From: Keithomyces neogunnii
Taxonomy: Eukaryota > Ascomycota > Sordariomycetes > Hypocreales > Clavicipitaceae
Direction of reading: 5' to 3'
Length of the DNA: 64,000 nucleotides
NCBI GenBank assembly: GCA_020975405.1
Contig: JAIOWQ010000009.1
Span: 1-64,000 of the forward strand
This document shows positions 33,165 through 45,594 of the stretch, one piece after another. Numbering within the stretch: position 1 is the stretch's first letter; each line of letters begins with the position of its first letter. A program made the translations under genes and the position numbers. The notes beneath the pieces are model-generated. The model did not search any database. It saw only the letters and a list, made by a program, of their open reading frames with translations, and was not told where the DNA came from.

Positions 33165-35964
33165 TCACTTGGCGTGCGAGCGATGGGGGGCATGAGGTCG
33201 ATTCGAGTTGCGTATATAGTGAACCCAATAATAGCCTTTAATCCTCTGGGATCGAGGGCCCTATTGCAATTGATTAAGCATTGGCGCCGCCATTGGCTGA
33301 CCGGTACACTGTCCACAAGTCAGTTTTTTGTTTCGTTTTGCGCTCTGTCCCGCGGAACTAGGCCAAATGGGAATGGGCATGTCTCAACGATACGTGCAGG
33401 TGTAGAAACAATGGCCAGGCAATTTCGTGGCCCAAGACGTTGCACAATGGCGGTGTCGGCCCGTCGCTCTTGACGCATCAAGGGACCGCAGAGCTGAATC
33501 AGATGTGCCCGTCTTGCCCAGAATTGGAGCCAAATGCCGAAATACCTTGATCGGGCCAGCTGGAACACGCGCCTGAGACGGCGGGGGCAGGCAACAGAGT
33601 CAATCTATTTTTGTTGGCTGGGTGCGGGACGTGGGGGAAGTAGCTATTATTAGGGCTATATTTCTGCAATGTTCCAACCATTGGTCCCGGCCTTGACACA
33701 AGGAGGGTCGTTTGCTCAGTCGCCCCATCGAATGTCAATCAATAAAAACCGGCCCGTACCTGGTTAATGTCAGTACTTTGGAAATGTTGCTGGTCTGCAG
33801 TTCTGAAAAGTGACTGCACCAGACCCCTGGCGGTCCAACGGGCAATGCCAGGCTTGCCGAAAGAAACCCCGCCCCCAGCGGGCGACGTCACTGGCCGTTT
33901 TCAGAATGAGCGCTGGTCCGTGTCGCGCATAATACCATGGAGAGGAACCGGGTACCTGTCTGGTGGGATTGGCATCTTGACACAAGGCTAGAATGGAAGA
34001 CTCTGCGGTAGGGCTGACGACCAGAGCCTGCCCCTGAGCGGGCCAAAGTGACATGCCCTGACGCGTATGCAGGAGATGCACGTTGCGCGACCTAAATTCG
34101 TCATTCTCTTGCATCCCCCGATGCAGCTTTGCCGTCTCTCGAATCAAATGGCAGACCGGATTTTGTCGCCATTGTGCGAGATTTTTTTTTTAAAAAAAAA
34201 AATCCAAGGTCCGAGATTGTGGAACGAATTGATGGCCCGGCCCAAGGACTTGGGAGAGCGTATCCTTGTTTGATTCACTTCTCCACACCAACCCCGTCGT
34301 TTGAAACAAAAAAAGACAAGACCAACATGGGGTCTCACTCGGCTGGTCTCTTGGTATCCAGTGATGGACGGGAGGTGAGGTGAAATGCATCGTGCCCAAA
34401 TGAGGTCGGCGAATTGTCCCTCCAGGCTCATGCAGGCCGGTAATCCAGGATTGTCTTTTCTCCGGGGAGACATTATATGCCACGCACCACGTCTGCTTCG
34501 AAAGGTGTGGAAGATGTCTTGCAAATCGCTCGGCCCCGGTAACCAAAAAACCACGCGTGTGCCAAGAAGGAAAAAGGAAAACAAAAAAACGATGTGTCGA
34601 GTGGGTAGGGATATCTCCATCTCTGGGACTGCAAAGGCGTCTGAGCACGCAAGCCCTCGGGCCCATTTGCAGATCGGCGCTTGGCCTGGGAAGCCTGGCG
34701 ACAACACGCGCCGGCGCGAGATGGTTGTAAGAGCTCTTTGGGGAAAAATTTGGTCCAATTTTGTGACCGGGGTTGTCAGAGTGCGGGTCGTACACGTACG
34801 TACAGTACAGCACGGCTCGACGCTCACGTCGGTTGATGCCAGACTCTGACGGTCCAGGCTGGGAATTGTCCTCTCCCTGGCGGATTATTTGTCACTCGAG
34901 TCCGCCAGGCGGCTCCGGACGGAAACCAAAAAGGTGGGAATGCCGACGGCATCACTCGTCGCGACCCGGTTTTCGCAGGTCCTGGCCCAGGCGCTTCGCT
35001 TGGACAAAATCCCAGAGGCCATGGATGGCCTGCAGCGCGGGATGTAACCTCATGGCTGGGCCCTCTGGTCCGTTGTCAAAGCTGGCGGGGTGTTTGACTG
35101 GTGGCAATGTGACCATCCAATGTTCTGGGGTGTCAAACAATGCGCCGCCAGGACTTGATCCTGTCTCTCCCGAGCTTCACCTCATTTCCTCGCCGAGCTG
35201 CTCATCTCCGCCGTCTGTCCCCGTCCGTCCCCGTCTGCAACGGGTGTTGCCCTCACATAAAACGCCCATGCCTCTCCACAAGCATAACTGGCATTATGCT
35301 GCGTCAATGTCGACCTTGACGAGGCGTCGTGCTGCGTTGCGCATTCTTTCCGCGCTGCTCGTCCCGGCAACATTGAGAACCTCCAGTCGCCGGTCTTCCT
35401 CGTCCAACCACCTGCGAATATCGTCATTGGCCCGCCTTTTGTCGGCCAAGAAGCACAGCTCCCAACACTGATGGCGACGAACCAGGCCAGGACTGATGCG
35501 GCATCATACAGCCAACATCGACGACGGGGGGGCAGAGCCGCAGCATCGGGTACAGCCTCGCAGTACATTACCGTACCTCCGCCTTTGTTCCGTATGTCCA
35601 TTCCTACTTGAATTCGGGCATGCCCAACGGCCCAGCGGCTGTATCCAAACCATGTGTGTTTTGTCTCCAGTCGGTTGCCAGCCCGCACCAGTCGGCACTC
35701 GACTGCCAGGCTCCGCCGCCGTCAAGCCACAGCCCGCACCACAGCGCCACTGGGTAGTACTACTGGCCTGGCCGCGGCCCTCTGCGCGCAACTCCAACTC
35801 TTCAACCTCGTGGGCATCGTATGGCGCACCGCAGAGCCTCTCGGATTTGACTGCGGCACAAGTGCGCACCACTCAATGTTCCCCCCCCATGGTTCTTCAT
35901 CACAAGCCCCTGGACTCCGTCACGCCCGTGCCCCAGATCTCGCCTTGCCAACGGCAGCCCACTG
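33165..35964. other. Gene desert of 2.8 kb
   Basis: No reading frame here looks like a protein on either strand; the longer ones are Ser/Arg/Pro-rich and lack family marks. The stretch contains a T10-A11 self-complementary tract (34180-34204) but no recognisable transposon, tRNA or tandem array. It could hold a non-coding transcript or a long upstream region for the SDR-like gene. Confidence 0.5.
34180..34204. repeat. T10/A11 self-complementary tract
   Basis: Ten T followed directly by eleven A, flanked by GA and TC, make an almost perfect palindrome of 25 bases. It could extrude as a cruciform, or act in transcription termination or nucleosome exclusion. No function is shown by the sequence itself. 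Confidence 0.85.
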
Positions 35965-37226
35965 ATGCGCTCCCATGCTGCTTCTGAATCTATGACCATG
36001 GCTGACGAGGACCATCCTGCAGCGACGCACAACTCACCACGCACATGGTTGCTCACCTCGGCCTTGTCGCCATTGGCCGTGCGCTTGATTCGCCAACTGC
36101 TCTCGCACGGGGACTATGTTGTCGCGGGCCTGCCGCCGCAGGAAATCAACCATGAGCAGCGCAGCGCCGAGTTTCGGGAGCTTATTGCTGAATGCAAGAG
36201 CAGTCGCAAAGATCGCGAGGGGTGGAAGGACCGCATCCGGGGCATTCGCTGCGACGACGACATGAGCTCTTGCATGTCCGCCGTCGCTGAAGCTGTCGAG
36301 GTGTTTGGGCGCATTGACATTCTTCTCTGCTGCAGATCCGAGGGTATGAAGGCCAAAGTTTTCCGTGCCAGACAAGACATGTCCTCCTGACTGCTGACAC
36401 GCAACGTCCTTGCGCAGCCATTGTAGCAACTGTGGAGGAGCTTTCGACTACTCCCCACACCCAGAGTCTTGCGAGAATGCAGTTTGAGAGCAACTTCTTT
36501 TCCCAGGTCAACTTTATCAAGGCCGTGCTGCCTCAGCTGAGAAGGCAGCACACGGGACATGTGATTGCACTCACGAGCACCTGCGGCCACCTGGGAACGC
36601 CTGGCCTGTCCATGTTCTCGGCCGCTACGTGGGCGTTGGAGGGATACTGTGACTCTTTGGCCTACGAGGTGGCACCATTCAACATCAAGGTCACCGTGGT
36701 TCAGCCCAACTTGGAAGTTCAATCCCTGACTGGCCGTCTGACGTTTGCGCCCCAGGTTCCGGCATACATTGACGCATATCCCGCAGCCCCCAGCGTGCGA
36801 GACATGCTCAGCAACCTTCTCAATTCGGATCCCGACACGGCGGTACCCGAGCCGCTGGACTTTGGGGTCACGCCCTCGACCCCGGGAAGCATGTCGTTGG
36901 AGCCAGAACAGGGCCGTGGAGACATCTTTAGTCGATATCCCAACCTCCCGTCCCATGCCGCGGATGCACTTGTCAACGAAACCGTCCACGCACTCATTGC
37001 TATTGGCGGTCACGAGAACCCCCCATCACGTCACATTGTTGGTGCAGAGGCTGCGCTAGCGGTCAAGGAAAAATTGAAGACGGTCACGGAAGAGATGGAA
37101 GACTTTGTGGACTCTAGCTTGGCAGTCGATATTTTCGAAAGCGAGCTCAAGGAGGAGGCCAGGAAGGGCAAGAAGACGAGAGACAGGAGTCCGGAATTGG
37201 GAGGCACCAGCCAGGCGATACCATAG
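35965..37226 (+). CDS. Degenerate short-chain dehydrogenase/reductase-like protein
   Basis: 395 residues in two exons (35965-36343 and 36418-37226). The middle follows the classical SDR fold: FGRIDILLCC, ESNFFSQVNFIKAVLPQL, GHVIALTSTCGHLGTPGL, WALEGYCDSLAYEVAPFNIKVTVVQPN. The working residues are lost. The usual TGxxxGIG cofactor loop reads TSALSPLAV, and the YxxxK catalytic pair reads FSAAT (Phe 193, Thr 197), although the Ser is kept (about 180). It is therefore probably not an active oxidoreductase and may be structural or regulatory. The C-terminus ends in a charged tail (EELKEEARKGKKTRD region). A second Met at 35992 is an alternative start. Confidence 0.82.
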
Positions 37227-37739
37227 AAGGGACGCGGGCGGAATAGTCATCACTGATGAGCGGACGGCGGCAGGGGCGTTGAGGTGGGTGGACGAATAAT
37301 AATACGCAACACCTCATCGGATGATGCCGATTGATACCCCAGATGTGCCAGAATAGAAGCATTGTAGCAATACAAATCCTTGAAAAATGGGCACGCTGGC
37401 TACTCGAGACCATGTCCTTTTTGGGGTCGAGATTTGATGTCAAGGGGGATTGACCGTAGCATGTCGGCGCGTAAAAATATCATGCCGAGTGCCTGGCCCC
37501 CCCCACCACACCATCTGGAGGCCGCAGAGTGACGGCCGCTCCACTCCACAGCTGCTCCAAGCTCTCCAAGGCACCAACTCACCTCAAACATCGCGCCCAA
37601 GCAAACAGCTCGGCAAACAGACGGCCTGGACAGACGAAGCATGCGCCAAGGTGGTGAACGATACTGCCTCCATCGCACGCTGTTTTAGCACCCCGCCAGG
37701 CAGAATCCAACAATGGTGCAGAGCGAGCGGATATAAGAA
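37227..37739. other. Intergenic, upstream of TRS120
   Basis: About 510 bases between two plus-strand genes, presumed promoter. No specific site was recognised. Confidence 0.4.
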
Positions 37740-40700
37740 ATGTCCTCGGATCCGTTGCTCCCCATCGCGCCGGCGAGGGTAAAGGCACTCCTGTTACCGC
37801 TGGGCAGGATCAAAGCGCACCGTTTTGCCGAATTTGTTGGCACCTTGCAAGAGGAGAGTGTCATTCGTCTTGGGGATATCAGCGCCGATGGGCGGCCAAA
37901 CAGGAGTACGTCCCACCCCTGCCCCCTATCCCAGAGCCTCGTGGCCACGACTTGTTTGCCCAGGCCGCTGCGTCATGTTACGACTCCAGCGACGTGGAAT
38001 TGGACAAGACGCAGGGAGAAACAAAAAGCTCACTCGTAGGCCGCAGACATGTTTTCGCCGCTGGCGTACCCCGACGGCGCCATGTTGTACAATCTCATAA
38101 CGCACGTGCCCCCCGCGTCGCATCTGTCCTTGTCGCCGTTTGACTTGTACCGCGAACCGCTGGTCATTATTGCGCTGGCAGACGGATCGGAGCTCCAGGA
38201 CGAGGCTTTCAGCAACAAGAGGCACTCGGCAGGTGCGGGGGCGGCGACAACAACTGCGAGGAATGTGCGCGTGCTGCACCAGGAGCTGGAGGGTTTGAGA
38301 GACGCTTACCCCAAGGCGCTGGTGCACCAGGTTATCATTTTCGATTATGCGCCACCAGAGGGGGCCCAGGTCCCCATGCCCGACGAGGCGCTTGTCGTCG
38401 TTCCGCCCAAGGAGCAGCGGAAGCGCACAACTATCAAGACCATCATGTGCAACATCTCCTCATTCGTGCTGGCCGAGATGACCACGCTGGCCAAGTCATT
38501 CGAGGCCATGACCACAATTGAGTCGCCGGGGGCGTATTACTCAACCAAGAATATAAATGGCAACGCCTGGGGCAGCGGCAGCCAGGATGGGAGCCCGGCG
38601 ACTCTGTCACGGCGAAACTCGCAGTTTTCGCTGCCTCAGCCACTGTCACGGTCTAGCTCCATGTCCAGCGCGGCCGGCGCGGACAAGGCACAGACGAGAA
38701 TGTCCATGCCTCCCACGGCATCGAGGTCGCCGCCCGGCGTGGCTGGGCGGCCGTCGACTCCGCCGCGGAGCGGGTTGTCCGGCACCGCCCCTGATGGTGG
38801 AAACGGCTTGGGGCCCTCAAGCCCGGAGCAGAAGGGGCATAGGGTGGACGTGGACAAGTCGCGCGATGTTAGCCAAGATCGAGTTTCGGTCCAAGGCTTT
38901 GGGCCCGGCGGTGCCAATGATCGTTGGAGGCTGCGCGGCAAGGGGCGCACGTCGGTGCTGATTGGATCCATGTACCTACAGGCAGGCCGCTGGAGCGATT
39001 CCCTCCGGGAGCTTTCCGAGGGTGCAACGGCCGCGCGGTCGCTGAATGACCACATCTGGCATGGAAAGGCCCTCGAGCTCATACTCGTGAACCTCTTGCT
39101 CCTTGGCTGGTCAAAACTTGCGTTTCAGGTGCCTACGGTCTGCCTACCGACTCAGGAGCGATCGACGACGAGCATATCCGGTGTGCTCAAATCAGACGGA
39201 GATGGCGCCGATCCTTCGCAGCCAAAACACATGCGCCACTTGCAAGGCCTGCTCCCCGAGCTCCTGGAAAGGATCCTCAGCCTGTACTCGCGAATATCCA
39301 GCGAGAACTTGCCGCCGCTCCCTCTGGCCGAGACGACTATTCGATTTTGCAAGATGCTGTCGGCGATGCATTCGAGCGGTGGCAGGCTGGATCAGCAGGC
39401 ACTGGATGCCATTGTCACGGGTCAAGCGGCTCCCCAGATCCTGACAAGCTCGCCGCGATTGTCCGTCACTCCGTCAAGACAGCAGATTGTCAGCATCTTG
39501 TTCAAGGCATTCCCGTCGGCTAGCACGGAACTGCTCACGGCCGCTGACAGGACGGCAATTTTGAGCGGGATAGCAAACGTCCTTGGGCCGTTGGGGTACC
39601 ACCGCAAGAAGGCCATGGTGATTCGCGAACTGGTGTCTGTCCTCATCGTCGGCCTCGTGGAAGCCCGCACCCGCGGGGCTGCGGAAGCAGGTGTCCATCC
39701 CGCGGCAGGGTTGGTCCCTCTTGTGCCGGGCAGCGAGAGGACTAGTGCAGCGGGCGCCGCGCTGGATCTTGGCGAGGGAGATGTCGAGCACGGCATCGAC
39801 GCCTTCCTGGAGTTGCTGTGCACGTCATATGGCGTTGTTGGCGGGCCTGACACGGTGGGCGCGAGCCCCGACGACTCCGACGCCGGGACGATTGCCCGCC
39901 TTCTCAGCCAATCCTCGACACGGTTCTTTGGGTTCACGGAGATTAAGCTGAACATCCTCAGGGCGTGCATCAACTTCTCCGAAGCACTCCCAGACTTTCA
40001 CGGTGTGCTGAAATTCTCCAGCAATCTCTTGCGGACTGCCGGATCTGGCGTGGCTCCCGGCCCCAGGCGGGAAGACGCGTCGCCGTGCATACACAAGGAT
40101 GAGCAGCTTCGGCTGGTGACCAACATAGCTCGCACCGCCGCTCTCACGGAACGACTTGGCCTGGGAAGCTTGGAAGCTGAGTACTGGGACGAGTTTCTCG
40201 TCCGGGGCATCGCGTTGGAGCCGCTGCCAAGCACGCAGACACCCATCCCGCACGCAAAGAGCGTCCTCCCTGGCGCGAATGCCTCCAGGGCTTCCCAGGA
40301 CGTGAACCCGTTTATTTACAACCCCTTCCTGAAGGAGCCCGACGAGGTTGCCGCGGAGAACTTGGTAGCCGGCGAGATGGCCACGTTCAAAGTGACGCTG
40401 CAGAACACGTACGACGTTGAAGTGGAGATTGAGAGCATGCGGCTCGAGACCAAGGGCGTCGACTTTGAGCCGGTTGCGGAACATGTCGTACTGGGCCCAT
40501 ACCGCACGCAGCTGGTGCGGCTCAGGGGCCGCCCAAGGGCTTCCGGGGCCATCGAAATCACGGGCGCCGTCGTCAAGATCCGCGGGTGTCGGCAACGCAG
40601 GTTCCCCATTTTCGCCAGGCACTGGACACCATCCCGGGCCGACAAGATCAAGGCCAAGGGTCCGCCTTCACTGCGGGCCCAGTCGGATTCGAAGACGCCG

Positions 40701-42140
40701 GTCAAATTGGAGACCAAGGTGCTGAGTCTAAACGTCGTCCAGCCCCAGCCGCTGGTGGTGGTCAAGTCGACCAGTCTTGCGCAGTCATCGATTATGATTC
40801 TCGAGGGCGAGAGACGGGTGTTTACAGTGACGTTGCAAAACACGTCCACGACAACACCCGTCGACTTTGTGCTGTTTTCCTTCAAAGATTCCACGCAGGG
40901 ACCACTGCAGGCGGCCCTCGAGAACCGCGACGCCACGCCCGCGGAGCTGTACGAGTACGAACTGATCCTCATGAGGAAGCAGGCGCTGAGGCTGCCGCGC
41001 GACAATCAGAACCGGCACATAGCCCCGGGCGGGGAGGCGACGTTTGAGTTTGAGATTCTGGGCAAGCCGGGTCTTACGCACGCCACCGTTCAGGCAGATT
41101 ATACATATCTAGGCGTTCCACGAGATGAAATCACGGAGCAGTTTTACACGCGCCAGGTATCCCTGGATTTGACAGTCACGGTAAACGCCAGTGTCGAGCT
41201 TGCTCGCATCGACGCCATCCCTGTGCAGGGACAGATTCCGCCGCCATTCCTCAAGAGACTCGGCGCCGATGCCGAGATTGCCTCGGCGGGCGAGTACTGC
41301 CTGCTAGCAGTCGATCTGCGCAATGCCTGGCCCAGCCAGATGTCGGTTACGCTGGAGGGGCAGGACGGAATGGTGGTGGAGGATAGCAGCATCCTGCCCG
41401 GAAAGACGAGCAGGATCATGATACCCGTCAAGCGGGTCTACATTGAGGATGCGCATGAGGCGGTGCCCAGCCTCAACCCGTCGCGCAGCAGACAGTTTGT
41501 CGTCAGCACCAGCAAAATCTCGCCCGACACGGAACGTGCGAATCGGGAAGCGTTCTGGTACCGCGAAAGACTGCTCGAAAGCCTCAAGGCGACGTGGCGG
41601 ACAATGTCAATCCCCAAGCGGAGCGGTGTGGTGGACCTGCGCAATATCCGATTAACGCCTCGCATGATTGAAGCCATCAAGGTCGACGAGGTGGACATTG
41701 CAGTGTCGGTAGACGGGGCGCCGGACAATGTGGCCTACGTCGACGAGTTTGTGCAGTTGAGGGTGCGCGTTGCGAACCGGACAGCCAAGCCCATATCGCC
41801 GCTCATGAGACTGATGCCGGCATTGTGCCATCGGCCGCTCAACGTGGCTCTCGACTACACCAGAAAGTTTGCGTGGAACGGCGCGCTGCAGCAGCTTCTG
41901 CCCGAGCTGAAGGGGCATGACAGCACCGAGCTTGTCATTGGAGTCACGGCGCTGTGCAGGGGAGAGTTTGAGGTGGCGGCATCCGTGGAGGAGGTGCAGG
42001 TGCTCGACGGCAGACCCAAGGAACCGGGCCGTCCAAGATCAGATACCCAGAAGCTGATGGATGCTGCACTGGGGGTCAAGGACAGGAGAGTGTGGCATAC
42101 GCGCCAGCCTTGCGTTTTGAAAGTGAGGGACCGGGCTTGA
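37740..42140 (+). CDS. trs120: TRAPP II complex subunit Trs120
   Basis: 1,419 residues in two exons (37740-37905 and 38047-42140) joined across a 141-nt intron to read GRPNRNMFSPLAYPDG. The N-terminal part (LLLPLGRIKAHRFAEFV, HQVIIFDY) and the long body with DRWRLRGKGRTSVLIGSMYLQAG followed by C-terminal Ig-like beta domains match the TRAPPC9/Trs120 family. TRAPP II is a large complex at the trans-Golgi that activates Rab GTPases of the Ypt31/Rab11 type. A low-complexity Ser/Pro insert lies at about residues 220-320. Length is near that of other filamentous fungal Trs120 proteins. It is the largest gene in the window. Confidence 0.92.
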
Positions 42141-42747
42141 TCAGCCTCCAAGTCGACTGTATCTGTACAAGCTGGCGAGAGCATGCACAAGTCGTTTCTG
42201 TACATAGATCAGCCATGTTACAAAGTCACACAGGGCATGGCAGCGGGTCACGAGCATGCGTGGGTCAAATGTATAGTTTTACGCTCATGGTTTTCCTTTG
42301 CATCATGCTCTCATCTTGTGCCATTTGTTTAGTGATTACGGCACTTGCCAGTGTTTTTATTCCGGTAGCGACTTGTGTGCGGTGCGTGGCCGTTTGCGCC
42401 TACAGGGTAGCAGACGGTAGTTCATTTTGGTGGCTTGACCAACCAGGTAGCTTCAATGCTGTTATCGCGGAAGATCAGCTTAGCAGTGGATGGGCCCGTC
42501 GCAAAAAAAAAAAAGGAGCAAGTTCCGTCATCCGCCATCCGAGCGCATCCGGTTTGACTCGGCATTCGAAAATCAGAGGGAAAAATTACGGCGAGGTCGC
42601 GACAACCCTCCCGGGTGTTCAGTCACCCTCCCCATTGACAGCTGCAAGACACGGCAGGGTGCAATGGGAATCATCTCGAGCATATCCAGAGGCGAGGAAA
42701 GCTCGGGATGCCGGCATCATGCCGAGACTGGCGACGAGCCTCGCAAC
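42141..42747. other. Intergenic, upstream of aminodeoxychorismate synthase
   Basis: About 600 bases holding the TRS120 3' end and the next promoter. An A12 run lies near 42503. The downstream frame is open back to about 42490, so part of this stretch may be coding if an earlier ATG is used. Confidence 0.4.
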
Positions 42748-45312
42748 ATGGAGCGCCGCCGCATCCTGTTTCTCGACGCATATGACTCATTCACCAATAA
42801 CATTGTCTCGCTTCTCAAGGATGCGCTCGGCAGCGACACCACGGTGCACGTGCTGCACATGGACCTGAAGACCATGGACTCGGATCCCACACCCAATTGG
42901 ACCAAGCAGCAGTTTCTGGAACGATTGGCCGACTTTGACGCCGTCGTCTGCGGCCCAGGGCCTGGCTCGCCACTCAACGATGCCGACGTAGGGGCGTTTA
43001 AGCTTCTTTGGGACCTCCCGAGGGAGCAATCAGTGCCGGTCCTTGGCATATGCCTTGGCTTCCAAAGCTTGGTGGAACACTTTGGAGGCAAGATTCGACG
43101 ACTCGGGCGCGGGCTGCATGGCATGGTCCGCGAGATTGACCATGTCCAGAGGCCGCCCGCCGACATCTTTGACAGGGTGCCGCGTTTCAAGACGACTCTG
43201 TATCACAGCCTTTGTGCAGACATTGGTCAGGACGACATTCCGGAAGAGATTTGGGACGAGGCGAGATGGCTGACACCAAGCCAGGCCCCGGAACTGCAGC
43301 CGCTGGCCTGGATTGCAGAAGACTATGATGGTGAGCGTCGCGACGATCCGGAGCGCATCCTGATGGCCGTCAGACACGCCACGAGGCCGCTGTGGGGCAT
43401 CCAGTACCACCCCGAGTCTGTATGCACCGACGCGGCCGCCAGGGGGGTGATTGGGAATTGGTTTCGCCAGGCGCTGAAATGGAACGAGGTGACACGCCGA
43501 GAGGTGCCGAGGAGATGCAGCGTCCACCACGTCGATAGCCTGAACCCGTCGAACCGCAGCCTCCCGGGCCTGGATTCCGCAAGAAAACTCTCGGCCTGCC
43601 CCTGGTGGGAGGATCTGCAATCCGACTTTGCTCGGCAGGGAACGAATCCGGGGTATTCCTGCCGGCAGATCAAACTCCCCGGAGGCGTAGATACGGCAGA
43701 CGTGGCAGAGGCTCTTGGTCTTGGCTCCAACGACACCATCATTCTGGACTCTTCGAGCACCTTCAACGGTGACCCTCTGGCAAGGAGCTCCATCATTGCG
43801 CTAGACGCCGACGAAGCCGTGCGGCTCGAATATCACGTGGGAGATGACTACTTGGTTCTCAGGCGGCCCGCCGTCTCTGGCCGACAAGAGAAATGCCAAC
43901 GCATTCACCTCGGAGAGCAAGTCGACCCTTGGAGCCCCTGGCACGTCATGTCGGAGTATTGGAGGTGGAGGAGGGTGCCCAAAGACGACCACACGCCGGC
44001 TTTCAAGGGTGGCTTCATGGGATTTGTCACGTATGAGATGGGCCTGAGCACGCTGAGCCCCGAGTCCGTGTCCAGACCACGCGGCCATCACAGACCTGAC
44101 CTGTGCATGGCGTGGGTAACTAAGAGCATTGTGCTCGACCACCAAGCTGGCGTCGCCCATGTGCAGGCTCTCACTGCCGAGGGTTCTGACAATGGATGGA
44201 TCGACCGTGTTGTTGAGACGATCCGAGGCTCTCTTGCCTGGCAGCGCCCTGGAACCGGGCGAGTCGCCGACGAGAAGCCCCGTCTCTCCAACGAAGCTCT
44301 GCTCGACAAAGTGCGCGGGGGAGGGGGAGGCGGCCGGATGCGCGTCTCGGTTCCAGACTCGAATGGGTACGAAGCCAGCGTCAGCAAATGTCAGGACTAC
44401 ATCAGAGAGGGCGAGTCGTATGAGCTTTGTCTCACGGCGCAGACAACCATGACCAGACCAAAGGGCAACGTCGCACCAAGTGATTGGAGAGGCCAAGAGG
44501 TGCCGTCGGTGGACGAGGCCTCGCATCACGGGACTCCATGGCAAATTTATCGAGCCCTGAGGGCGAGGCAACCCGCGCCATTCGGCTCCTTTACTCGTCT
44601 TGGCGGGGCGACGATTATCAGCAGCTCGCCAGAGCGATTCTTGACGCATGACGCCAAAGGGCTGTGCTCGATGCGGCCCATGAAGGGCACCGTTCGCAAG
44701 GCGGCAGCGGTGTCGACATTGGCGCAGGCCGAAGCCATTCTCCACGTGCCCAAGGAAGAAGCCGAGAACCTCATGATTGTGGATCTTGTGCGGCATGACC
44801 TGTACGGGGTGTGCGGCGCACAGAGCGTCACAGTGCCCGACTTGCTCCGTGTCGAGGAGTATGCCACCGTCTTTCAGATGGTGACGGCCGTGAACGGGCA
44901 GCTCCCCGCCGAGAAACTCGAGGCTGGCGTTGACGCGGCCAGAGGAGAGTTCCCCTTTACCGGAATGGACGTCTTGGCCAGCTGCTTGCCGCCGGGCAGC
45001 ATGACTGGTGCCCCCAAGAAGCGCAGCTGCGAGATTTTGCAAACGATTGAGCCGACTGAACGCAGCGTCTACTCCGGGGTCATCGGGTACCTGGACGTGC
45101 AGGGCAAGGGCGACTGGAGCGTCACGATCCGGACCATGTTCCACTGGGACGATGAGGAGGTGCCCGCTCAGGGCGGCGAGCTGCAACCTCGCGAGGTCTG
45201 GCGGATTGGGGCCGGCGGAGCAGTGACGACTCTTAGCACACCAGAGGGAGAGCGAGAGGAAATGTTTACCAAGCTGTGCGGACCGCTGGGGGCGTTTGCA
45301 GACGCTGCTTAG
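42748..45312 (+). CDS. Bifunctional para-aminobenzoate (aminodeoxychorismate) synthase
   Basis: 854 residues, intronless, with glutaminase and chorismate domains fused, as in fungal PABA synthases. The glutamine amidotransferase part has GPGPGSP, the nucleophile Cys 102 in LGICLGFQSL and the His-Glu pair in HPESV (221-223). The chorismate-binding part has SSSPERF, RPMKGT with Lys 646, EEAENLMIVDLVRHDL, and GSMTGAPKKRSCEILQTIE. The enzyme converts chorismate and glutamine to 4-amino-4-deoxychorismate, the first committed step to p-aminobenzoate and folate, in the cytosol. I chose MERRRILFLDAYDSF because family proteins begin there; an in-frame ATG at 42664 would add 28 residues. Confidence 0.93.
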   Translation: MERRRILFLDAYDSFTNNIVSLLKDALGSDTTVHVLHMDLKTMDSDPTPNWTKQQFLERLADFDAVVCGPGPGSPLNDADVGAFKLLWDLPREQSVPVLGICLGFQSLVEHFGGKIRRLGRGLHGMVREIDHVQRPPADIFDRVPRFKTTLYHSLCADIGQDDIPEEIWDEARWLTPSQAPELQPLAWIAEDYDGERRDDPERILMAVRHATRPLWGIQYHPESVCTDAAARGVIGNWFRQALKWNEVTRREVPRRCSVHHVDSLNPSNRSLPGLDSARKLSACPWWEDLQSDFARQGTNPGYSCRQIKLPGGVDTADVAEALGLGSNDTIILDSSSTFNGDPLARSSIIALDADEAVRLEYHVGDDYLVLRRPAVSGRQEKCQRIHLGEQVDPWSPWHVMSEYWRWRRVPKDDHTPAFKGGFMGFVTYEMGLSTLSPESVSRPRGHHRPDLCMAWVTKSIVLDHQAGVAHVQALTAEGSDNGWIDRVVETIRGSLAWQRPGTGRVADEKPRLSNEALLDKVRGGGGGGRMRVSVPDSNGYEASVSKCQDYIREGESYELCLTAQTTMTRPKGNVAPSDWRGQEVPSVDEASHHGTPWQIYRALRARQPAPFGSFTRLGGATIISSSPERFLTHDAKGLCSMRPMKGTVRKAAAVSTLAQAEAILHVPKEEAENLMIVDLVRHDLYGVCGAQSVTVPDLLRVEEYATVFQMVTAVNGQLPAEKLEAGVDAARGEFPFTGMDVLASCLPPGSMTGAPKKRSCEILQTIEPTERSVYSGVIGYLDVQGKGDWSVTIRTMFHWDDEEVPAQGGELQPREVWRIGAGGAVTTLSTPEGEREEMFTKLCGPLGAFADAA

Positions 45313-45594
45313 GTGAGAGGGGGAGGGAGAAACTATTTCAACATGGAAACACGTTTCCGAGTTTACTTCAACATTGCATGATGGGCAGTCATAAAGGTTC
45401 TGAAACTTGTGTGAAAATTCTTATGCTTCAACTCGCAGATGGGCCTCGCTCAATGCAAATTACAGTTGGTCAAAAAAAGACAATCGTACAGCAACGCCAT
45501 AATGTTCCCCTCCCCAAGATGCCCAGTCGCCCAGCCGCCTTGTTCCCAGCAGCACCACGCGGCATGCGGCCGCCGGTCGTTGTGCCCGCGCCTT

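Noticed and set aside
34144..34827. 227-residue open frame on the minus strand in the gene desert
   Set aside because: Its C-terminal part reads straight through the T10-A11 tract as a run of Phe and Lys, and it shows no recognisable fold.
43801..45186. 461-residue minus-strand frame
   Set aside because: It is the mirror of the PABA synthase coding strand, a common artefact in GC-rich genes.
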